A stretch of 9,158 nt of DNA from Pseudolabrys sp. (GTDB taxonomy: Bacteria; Pseudomonadota; Alphaproteobacteria; Rhizobiales; Xanthobacteraceae): contig JAQSCR010000502.1 in the NCBI GenBank assembly GCA_029945495.1, forward strand, positions 1,578-10,735, given 5' to 3'. The notes under the pieces were generated by a model. It saw only the letters and a program-made list of their open reading frames with translations. It did no database searches and was not told the origin of the DNA. Shown here piece after piece: positions 1-5,482 of this stretch; the first letter of the stretch is position 1, and every line of letters starts with the position of its first letter. The position numbers were made by a program, and so were the translations under genes.

Positions 1-1
1 T

Positions 2-817
2 CGACTGCGGAATTTCGCCGACGATGCGGCCCTCAGGTACCGGACAGGACGCAATTTTCCTGGACTTGCAGGAACATCGCGGCTGTCGCCACATCTTCAT
101 TTCGGCGAGATAGGACCTCGACAGATCTGGCGAACATGGACCGCATCCGGCTTGGCCCAGGGTGGCGGCGCGATTGGCAGCGACGCAGAGACTTTTCTTT
201 CGGAAATCGCCTGGCGGGAATTCTACTACAATTTGCTGTTTCACTTCCCGACGCTGCCCTGCGAACCGCTTCGTCCAGAATTCAAGGATTTCCCTTGGCT
301 TAACGACCCCGCCTCTCTCGGCGCGTGGCAGCAAGGTATGACCGGCTATCCCATTGTCGATGCCGGCATGCGCGAGCTTTGGACGACGGGCTGGATGCAC
401 AATCGCGTTCGCATGATTGTCGCCTCCTTCTTGATCAAGGATCTATTGGTGGATTGGCGGCGGGGACAATCTTGGTTCTGCGACACTCTGGTTGACGCGG
501 ACATGGCCAGCAATGCGGCGAGCTGGCAGTGGGTTGCGGGGTGCGGCGCCGACGCCGCACCTTATTTCAGGGTATTCAATCCCTCATTGCAGGGCGCGAA
601 GTTCGATCCTGACGGCGCTTACGTTCGGCGTTGGGTCCCGGAGTTGAGCAAACTCCCCGATGCCTTGCTGCACGAACCATGGACGGCGCGTGCTGTCGAC
701 CTCTCGGATGCTGGCGTCCGCCTCGGACAGGATTATCCGATGCCGATCGTCAACCATGCCAACGCCAGACAAAGAGCACTTGATTCATTTCAGCAGATCA
801 AAGCCAAGCAAGTATAA
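2..817 (+). CDS. phr: Class I cyclobutane pyrimidine dimer photolyase (cryptochrome/photolyase family), C-terminal part
   Basis: FAD-dependent DNA repair enzyme that uses blue/near-UV light to split pyrimidine dimers. The frame is open to the left window edge, so the gene begins upstream and the N-terminal antenna-binding domain is missing. An in-frame TTG at 152 is not a credible start, because conserved family sequence runs through it. The visible 271 residues hold the FAD-binding helical domain: SRLSPHLHFGEIGPRQIW (about residues 26-43), the SEIAWREFYYN helix, TGYPIVDAGMRELWTTGWMHNR, the ASFLIKDLL helix, and WQWVAGCGADAAPYFRVFNP followed by KFDPDG and the W-PEL-LP tail. The Trp of the WQW element matches the last Trp of the electron-transfer chain in E. 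coli photolyase (inferred by motif alignment). The gene converges on the DUF427 gene, 34 bases away. Family assignment is very secure; CPD photolyase versus a related cryptochrome is less so. Confidence 0.95.
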   Translation, partial: RLRNFADDAALRYRTGRNFPGLAGTSRLSPHLHFGEIGPRQIWRTWTASGLAQGGGAIGSDAETFLSEIAWREFYYNLLFHFPTLPCEPLRPEFKDFPWLNDPASLGAWQQGMTGYPIVDAGMRELWTTGWMHNRVRMIVASFLIKDLLVDWRRGQSWFCDTLVDADMASNAASWQWVAGCGADAAPYFRVFNPSLQGAKFDPDGAYVRRWVPELSKLPDALLHEPWTARAVDLSDAGVRLGQDYPMPIVNHANARQRALDSFQQIKAKQV

Positions 818-851
818 GCACAATCCAATGCGTAGCCCGCCTGCCCGGCCG

Positions 852-1346
852 TCACCAGAACCGGCTGCCCGGCACGCCTTTGAACGGACCGGCCTGGTCC
901 GACGAAATCCACCCGCCATAGAAATTACCGGGTTGCGGCGTCACGCGCTCTCCGTCGACAAAGCAACCGTCGAACGGCCAGGCGTAAAACGCCATATGAT
1001 CGCGCAACGATGCGAAGGCAGGATTGGGGTTGGGATAGCTCCAGGCGACATTGCTCGACGTTTCGCCTTTTACGATGACATCGAAATAGATCGCCTCGCC
1101 TTTCCATTCACAGAAAGAGCGATGGCTCGACGGCTTCAGGACCGACGGTGCGATATCACCCGGCGGAAAATAATAGCTGGGCGGGTGACTGGTTTCCAAC
1201 GTACGCAAGCTATTTTGCGTGTCGGCAATAATGATATCCCGGTGTATGATCTTGAGATGGCGCCGGCTCGGTTGTGCGATCGCGGGCCGCGGATAGCACC
1301 AGACGCTCTCCTGTCCCGGGCCGATCGGATCGGGAGTTATCTTCAT
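852..1346 (-). CDS. DUF427 domain-containing protein
   Basis: A 164-residue soluble protein of the DUF427 family, whose biochemical function is not established. Family hallmarks seen in order: ESVWCYPRP (residues 13-21), IIADT (39-43), LETSHPPSYYFPP (50-62), FCEWKGEA (78-85), AWSYPNPNPAF (101-111), then a C-terminal extension with YGGW and GPFKG (143-157) that is typical of the longer bacterial members. The ATG at 1346 is supported by a strong Shine-Dalgarno (AGGAGG) 7 bases upstream. No signal peptide or membrane segment is visible. It converges with the photolyase gene and diverges from the DCC-family gene. The location beside photolyase suggests, without proving, a role in light or oxidative stress. 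Confidence 0.93.
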   Translation of the reverse strand: MKITPDPIGPGQESVWCYPRPAIAQPSRRHLKIIHRDIIIADTQNSLRTLETSHPPSYYFPPGDIAPSVLKPSSHRSFCEWKGEAIYFDVIVKGETSSNVAWSYPNPNPAFASLRDHMAFYAWPFDGCFVDGERVTPQPGNFYGGWISSDQAGPFKGVPGSRFW

Positions 1347-1353
1347 GACGACG

Positions 1354-1359
1354 CCTCCT
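1354..1359 (-). promoter_or_regulatory. Shine-Dalgarno of the DUF427 gene
   Basis: The plus strand reads CCTCCT, so the minus strand reads AGGAGG, 7 bases upstream of the ATG at 1346. This is a near-ideal ribosome binding site and fixes the DUF427 start. Confidence 0.8.
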
Positions 1360-1361
1360 CT

Positions 1362-1437
1362 ATCAAGAGCGTCGATGTGTTACCCGATAGCGTGGGGCAT
1401 CAAGCGTAAAATCAACGTGATCCGGCGCGCTCTTGAT
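1362..1437. repeat. Perfect 10-base inverted repeat in the DUF427/DCC divergent intergenic region
   Basis: ATCAAGAGCG at 1362-1371 is repeated as its exact reverse complement CGCTCTTGAT at 1428-1437, with 56 bases between. The right arm overlaps the palindrome TTGATCAA (1433-1440). Both arms lie in the 151-base region between two divergent genes, so they may be paired operator half-sites or a transcript hairpin. No regulator can be named from sequence alone. Confidence 0.5.
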
Positions 1438-1497
1438 CAAGTCGGCGACGTATTGATCCAAATCGGGTGCGCAACCGTACACAACAAGCACTAATAT

Positions 1498-1971
1498 ATG
1501 CCGTCTCACATTCCACCGGTCCGCATGCCGCTAGAGCCGTCGCAAACGACTTTATATTTTGACGGTTCCTGCCCGCTTTGCCGGGCAGAAATCGGCTATT
1601 ACCGACGCAAAAATCAAACCGGCAATCTTTGCTTTGTCGATGTCTCTCAAACGGACGCTGCAACACCGGCAGGAATGAGCCAAAAGCAAGTGATGGCGCG
1701 GTTCCATGTTCGCTCGAGCGATGGTCGTGTTCTCTCTGGCGCGGCGGCATTCGTCGAAGTTTGGACACGGCTCCCGCATTGGCGCTGGGCTGCGTGGGTT
1801 GCGTCTGTGCCGAGCGCGCTGGCCATCCTTGAGGTGGGCTACCGGATGTTTCTGCCGATCCGACCATATATCTCGCGGTTCGTTAAACGGTTTGCGAAAC
1901 AAGACTTGAAACTGGATTTGCAGCGACAAACGAGCACCGAAGAGGCCAACACGGGTGAACGGCGAAACTGA
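1498..1971 (+). CDS. DCC-family (DUF393) thiol-disulfide oxidoreductase
   Basis: A 157-residue protein of the DCC family, thioredoxin-like proteins thought to exchange thiols and disulfides; the substrate is unknown. The defining motif YFDGSCPLCRAEI lies at residues 20-32, with the CxxC pair at Cys25 and Cys28. Later family blocks are the FVDVS strand (46-50), MARFHVRSSDGRVLSGAAAF (66-85), and the W-LP/W segment followed by a hydrophobic helix and RPYISRF near the C-terminus. The start is uncertain: ATG 1498 has no clear ribosome binding site, and an in-frame ATG at 1525 would still keep the whole domain. It is divergent from DUF427 and lies 86 bases before the likely trpB start on the same strand, so the two might be co-transcribed. 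By eye its GC is lower than that of the genes at the right of the window. Confidence 0.9.
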   Translation: MPSHIPPVRMPLEPSQTTLYFDGSCPLCRAEIGYYRRKNQTGNLCFVDVSQTDAATPAGMSQKQVMARFHVRSSDGRVLSGAAAFVEVWTRLPHWRWAAWVASVPSALAILEVGYRMFLPIRPYISRFVKRFAKQDLKLDLQRQTSTEEANTGERRN

Positions 1972-2057
1972 CCAACTTATGCAAAATTGACGCAGAGAGG
2001 CAGCGGCGTCCGTTGCCGAGTTCCACATTAAATATCTTCAGCCAAAATGAGACATGC

Positions 2058-3275
2058 ATGACTTTCCAGAATACTGAAACCTTGCGTTCCGGACCGAACG
2101 AGCGCGGCCACTTCGGTGCGTTCGGTGGCCGCTTTGTGTCGGAAACGCTGATGCCGTTGCTTCTTGATTTGGAGCAAGCCTACGCCGACGCACGCGAGGA
2201 TGCCGTGTTTCAGCAAGAAATGGATGGCTATCTCGCCAATTACATTGGCCGGCCTAGCCCATTGTATTTTGCAGAGCGAATTACGGAACACCTCAAGGGC
2301 GCCAAAATTTACTTCAAACGAGACGAACTTAATCACACTGGCGCCCACAAGGTGAACAATGTGCTTGGTCAGATCATGATTGCGCGGCGAATGGGCAAGA
2401 AGCGGATCATCGCCGAAACGGGCGCTGGCATGCACGGTGTCGCTACCGCCACGCTCTGCGCCCGTTTTGGACTTGAATGTATCGTCTATATGGGCTCGGT
2501 CGATGTGGAGCGGCAACAAGCTAACGTTCTTCGTATGAAGATGCTTGGCGCCAATGTTCGATCTGTTGAATCCGGCTCCCGTACGCTCAAGGACGCAATG
2601 AATGAGGCCCTGCGTGATTGGGTCACGAATGTGGAGGACACCTTCTATTGCATCGGTACGGTAGCCGGCCCACATCCATACCCAGTTATGGTTCGTGATT
2701 TCCAATGCGTTATCGGCAGGGAAACGCGGAATCAGATGATGCAGGCTGAAGGACGACTGCCTAATTCCTTGATCGCGTGTATTGGTGGCGGTTCCAACGC
2801 AATAGGCTTATTCCATCCATTTCTCGATGAACCACAAGTTGCAATGTATGGCGTTGAGGCGGCAGGTCACGGGCTGCGCAGCGGTTTGCACGCCGCTTCG
2901 ATCGCAGAGGGTAGGCCCGGGATTCTGCATGGCAACCGTACTTACCTCCTAATGGATAGCGATGGACAGATCGAAGACGTGCACTCGATATCCGCAGGGC
3001 TAGACTATCCCGGCGTAGGTCCTGAGCACGCGTGGCTCAATTCGGTAGGCAGGGTTAAATATGTCTCCGCCACCGACAAAGAAGCCGTTTACGCGTTGCA
3101 ACTTTGCTCCAGGCTAGAAGGGATCATCCCTGCGCTTGAGCCCGCGCACGCTATCGCTAAAGTAATCGAGATTGCTCCGAAACTTCCCCGAGATCATCTG
3201 ATGGTAATCAACCTGTGCGGTCGAGGTGACAAGGACCTCACGAATATCGTCAGCTATCTCTCTGGCAGCAATTGA
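2058..3275 (+). CDS. trpB: Tryptophan synthase beta chain, stand-alone copy with altered active-site residues
   Basis: A PLP enzyme (fold type II) that condenses indole with L-serine to give tryptophan. The start is placed at ATG 2058 (405 residues), because the typical N-terminus (GPNERGHFGAFGGRFVSETL) begins 10-15 residues later; the open frame extends to a TTG at 2013. Visible elements: PLP lysine in NHTGAHKVNN (Lys98), catalytic Glu120 in AETGAGMHG, COMM-domain segment DVERQQANVLRMKMLGA, GTVAGPHPYPVMVRDFQ, PLP-phosphate loop GGGSNA (243-248), SAGLDYPGVGPEH with Asp316, and NLCGRGDKD near the C-terminus. Spacings from the Lys match Salmonella TrpB (Lys87/Glu109/Asp305). Two positions differ from the usual: Met125 at the Gln114 position and Cys387 at the Ser377 position, which bonds the PLP ring nitrogen. 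There is no trpA or trpF next to it, so it may be a second, specialised copy. No clear Shine-Dalgarno or terminator was seen. Confidence 0.93.
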   Translation: MTFQNTETLRSGPNERGHFGAFGGRFVSETLMPLLLDLEQAYADAREDAVFQQEMDGYLANYIGRPSPLYFAERITEHLKGAKIYFKRDELNHTGAHKVNNVLGQIMIARRMGKKRIIAETGAGMHGVATATLCARFGLECIVYMGSVDVERQQANVLRMKMLGANVRSVESGSRTLKDAMNEALRDWVTNVEDTFYCIGTVAGPHPYPVMVRDFQCVIGRETRNQMMQAEGRLPNSLIACIGGGSNAIGLFHPFLDEPQVAMYGVEAAGHGLRSGLHAASIAEGRPGILHGNRTYLLMDSDGQIEDVHSISAGLDYPGVGPEHAWLNSVGRVKYVSATDKEAVYALQLCSRLEGIIPALEPAHAIAKVIEIAPKLPRDHLMVINLCGRGDKDLTNIVSYLSGSN

Positions 3276-3415
3276 TGATCAGGTGCCTCGCTCTTACCCG
3301 CGGACAATTCGGTGTTTGATGGGCAAGTGGGCGGCATCTTGAATTGGTATAAGGCAGCGAGGTCTAATAATTGGTCCACCTGAAAGTATGTCTTTGATAT
3401 TATAAGGCGGAGTCA
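3276..3415. other. Intergenic region after trpB with short direct repeats
   Basis: This is AT-richer, non-coding-looking DNA. It holds two copies of AATTGGT (3342-3348 and 3369-3375) and two copies of TATAAGGC (3348-3355 and 3401-3408). No hairpin with a T-run was found that would act as an intrinsic trpB terminator. The repeats could be regulator sites or chance. Confidence 0.35.
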
Positions 3416-3600
3416 ATGCTAAAAAAAACGCCGGCTCTGGAGGTGGTTGTCGCGAAGCTGCGCCAGGTTTCACCTCGAAACCGCCGAGGAGATCTCGTAT
3501 TCCTTCATGATGCCATACCGAACACTTCGCGCGGCGAGAAAATGACTTTGAATCGGCAGAGCAATGTTGTCGGTTTGAGCGGCGCTTTTTTTGTGCAAGG
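3416..3600 (+). pseudogene. Possible decayed IS3-type transposase orfA fragment
   Basis: An open frame of 99 codons starts at ATG 3416 after an AAGGCGGAG ribosome-binding-like stretch, and runs on to 3715 over the 3' end of the sensor gene on the other strand. The first residues, MLKK-then-EVVVAKLRQV, resemble the start of IS3-family OrfA proteins (a KPEEIVAKLRQV-like block). Further on, HDAIP and a GEKMTLNRQSNVVG stretch line up loosely with the usual DAIR...EVTYYRWR...GG helix-turn-helix region, but most key residues are lost. No OrfB, inverted terminal repeats or target duplication were seen. I placed the end near 3600 because the remaining frame is antisense to a better-supported gene. 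It could also be a short unrelated hypothetical protein or non-coding DNA. Confidence 0.35.
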
Positions 3601-3619
3601 CTACTTGCCCGAGGGATCC

Positions 3620-4228
3620 TCAGATGCGGCGGTTTGCAACCACAAAGTAGTAATCTTCCGAGCGCTTCCGATAGTCGTTAGAAAGCGCGTCCACCAACCC
3701 GCGCAAACGTTCTAGGGTGGCTGCGGTCTGCTCGTCCGGTTCCTTGCGTTCTTCAAGGCTGACCGCCGAACTGAGAAGCTGAAGCTGATTCCCGAGCTGG
3801 TGATGGACCTCCCGCACGAGCTTCTTGAGATCTTTCGTTCTATCTGCGACGGCGTCTTCAAGCTCGATCTGCCGCTCCTTCGGCGAGGGCATACCTTTGA
3901 TATCCGGCAGAACCCAGGCGAAGGCCAGGGCCGTTGCAACTGATACGGCCGCGCAGAATAGTCCGACTGCAACTTTGATTTCCGGTACTTCGTAGCCGAA
4001 CACGGCCGACCATGCGTGAACTAGGTGTGTCACGGCGCAGGCCGTGATGAACAGCACGAACAAGCGCCAGAGCCAGGGAAGTGGAATATCCCGCTGATGT
4101 CGCCGGAATACCACCGCCATGGTCACGGGAATGGCCAGGTATGCCGCCGCGATGGCGAGGTCCGCACCGATGGTGAGCAAAGCGACTGCCGAACTGGAAG
4201 TGCACAAGGCTAAGAGGATATCGAGCAT
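3620..4228 (-). CDS. Ethylene-receptor-like membrane sensor with a histidine-kinase DHp segment and no ATPase domain
   Basis: A 202-residue protein. Three predicted membrane helices (about residues 3-44, 52-76 and 84-107) form a domain like the ethylene-binding domain of plant ETR1. ETR1 pocket and copper residues Asp25, Tyr32, Ile35, Pro36, Cys65 and His69 correspond to Asp23, Tyr30, Ile33, Pro34, Cys64 and His68 with almost identical spacing (ADLAIAAAYLAIP and ACAVTHLVHAW). The family's ATAL...LPD junction follows. A short linker leads to a HisKA_2/HWE-like phosphoacceptor helix, LVREVHHQLGNQLQLLSSAV, with His143 the likely phosphate site. The protein stops about 60 residues later, before any HATPase_c domain. 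ATG 4228 was chosen because it puts Asp23 where ETR1 has Asp25 and a GGGTGAG stretch lies upstream; the frame stays open to a TTG at 4330. Ethylene binding and signalling are inferred, not shown. Confidence 0.8.
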   Translation of the reverse strand: MLDILLALCTSSSAVALLTIGADLAIAAAYLAIPVTMAVVFRRHQRDIPLPWLWRLFVLFITACAVTHLVHAWSAVFGYEVPEIKVAVGLFCAAVSVATALAFAWVLPDIKGMPSPKERQIELEDAVADRTKDLKKLVREVHHQLGNQLQLLSSAVSLEERKEPDEQTAATLERLRGLVDALSNDYRKRSEDYYFVVANRRI

Positions 4229-4552
4229 CCGAGCACTCACCCTGATTTTAACGGTATCACCGGCATGACCGCGGTGCCTATACGTTTGCGATTCAGTGTT
4301 TGGATTTACCGCGTTTATAACATTTTTCAAGCTTGGCCGGCTTGTGCGCCATTAGAACATTGAAAATTGCTGAAGGTTCCAGGTCGCGGTCATTCACGCC
4401 GGGTCGATTGAATCGGCCCAGGCTATGTGCCGTTGGAGTTCCGGGCGTCCTAGACTACGCGGATGATCCCGGTTGCGAGCCCTCAGCAGCGCCGCCTTCC
4501 GCAGGCTAGTCGGCGGCAGGCTCTTCACGGTCGGATTGAAAATGGTGATGGC
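4229..4552. other. 324-base intergenic region without a recognisable gene
   Basis: It lies between the DUF6671 stop and the sensor start, both on the minus strand. I saw no conserved protein in any frame. It holds a weak GC-rich inverted repeat (GCCGCC 4491-4496 / GGCGGC 4512-4517, 15-base spacer) and a direct repeat of GCAGGCT (4501-4507 and 4516-4522). The stem has no following T-run, so it is at best a weak or factor-dependent terminator after the dab operon. The part nearest 4229-4330 should contain the sensor's promoter, but no convincing -35/-10 pair could be chosen. Confidence 0.4.
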
Positions 4553-5422
4553 CTAAGGATTACAGCCCCCACATTGACCTGGGTCCGCGGCGGTATCGAT
4601 TGTCGCCGATCGCTCGACCCGGTGGCCGCACGAGCGGCAGGTCAGCAGTTCGGCCACAACAACGCGTGTCGGCTCGCCGCACCAGGCGCACGGCAGCCCA
4701 GTGATCCGCTCTGTCACGTCGAACCCGGGATAGTCGCAGTTCGGACAGCGACTATGAAAACGCCTCACCAGATCGCGCGTCGCGCTTTCGATCGCAGCCA
4801 TGCGGGTCGGATTTCGATGGGCGCGCATGTCGGTTTCGACAAAGGCCGCGCCGCAGATTCTGACGGCGTCCCGGACTGCCGCTTCGAGCGCGGCTGCGTC
4901 GGTGATGTTCTTATTCAGCATGAGGTCAGGAGCGGGCTGCTCGTCTTTGCAGCCCATCACAATCAATCCGTGTTCCGGAAACTTAGCTAGCTGCGCGAAA
5001 GCGAAGGCCTCATTTCGGTCGTGCGCGATAGCATGTCCAAAGTTAGTCTCCGGACTGGCGTCGTATCCTGTCAGTTCAAGGCCGCTTTCTCGATCGACCA
5101 TCAAGACGAGTTCGCGTCCAAGCGGCAAAAACGGGATAGAGGGGTGTGGGCCGAAGCTTCCTTCGCTCGACAGGGCCACGCGCGCGAAAGGCGCGTATTC
5201 AAAGCCGGCTATTATCTTGGCTTTGGCTGCGTCGAGTTGGGAGCCGGTCCGTTCGACCTCACGACTGAAGGTGCCGAACCGGTCAGTATTGACGCCGATA
5301 GCTAGCTCGACGATCAGTCCCAATCCGTCTCGCAGGATCGGAGCCATGACCCGCTCCTTAGCGTGCATCGAGGTCAGCACCGCCACTGTGTTGTGATAGG
5401 GTTTTATCGCGGTGTGCGGCAT
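4553..5422 (-). CDS. DUF6671 family protein with C-terminal CxxC (probable zinc-ribbon) region
   Basis: A 289-residue soluble protein of unknown function that I recognise as the DUF6671 family. The N-terminal block has TSMHAKERVMAPIL (about 17-30), NTDRFGTFSREVER (45-58), SEGSFGPHPSIPFLP (86-100) and a following ELVLMVDRESGLEL strand region; ETDMRAHRNPTRMAAI is at 196-211. The C-terminus carries four cysteine pairs, CPNC (226-229), CAWC (245-248), CRSC (262-265) and CGGC (284-287), enough for two tetracysteine zinc sites. ATG 5422 was chosen because family-like sequence begins soon after it; an in-frame GTG at 5476 would add 18 residues without similarity. No clear Shine-Dalgarno precedes either start. 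It follows dabA by 60 bases on the same strand, so it is probably in the dab operon. An accessory or metal-related role there is inference only. Confidence 0.85.
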   Translation of the reverse strand: MPHTAIKPYHNTVAVLTSMHAKERVMAPILRDGLGLIVELAIGVNTDRFGTFSREVERTGSQLDAAKAKIIAGFEYAPFARVALSSEGSFGPHPSIPFLPLGRELVLMVDRESGLELTGYDASPETNFGHAIAHDRNEAFAFAQLAKFPEHGLIVMGCKDEQPAPDLMLNKNITDAAALEAAVRDAVRICGAAFVETDMRAHRNPTRMAAIESATRDLVRRFHSRCPNCDYPGFDVTERITGLPCAWCGEPTRVVVAELLTCRSCGHRVERSATIDTAADPGQCGGCNP

Positions 5423-5482
5423 CAGAAATGGTTTTTGTGCTTTTCTGTTTGAGTGAGCGGCTATCGCTTGCGTCACTGACGC

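Noticed and set aside
660..1409. Long plus-strand open frame across the photolyase end and the DUF427 gene
   Set aside because: It overlaps the strongly conserved photolyase C-terminus in another frame and is antisense to DUF427; its product shows no recognisable motif.
1552..2028. 158-codon minus-strand frame over the DCC gene
   Set aside because: It is antisense to a clear DUF393 protein and has no recognisable family features.
1987..2032. TTGACG as a -35 box for trpB
   Set aside because: No acceptable -10 hexamer lies 16-18 bases downstream; the AT-rich stretch at about 2027-2036 is too far away.
2028..2705. 225-codon open frame antisense to trpB
   Set aside because: It lies fully over conserved TrpB coding sequence and has no recognisable domain, so it is a shadow frame.
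4491..4517. GCCGCC/GGCGGC inverted repeat as an intrinsic terminator of the dab operon
   Set aside because: The stem has only six pairs, the loop is 15 bases and there is no T-run after it on the minus strand.
4463..4990. 175-codon plus-strand frame partly in the gap before DUF6671
   Set aside because: Most of it is antisense to DUF6671; the part in the gap has no ribosome binding site or recognisable motif.
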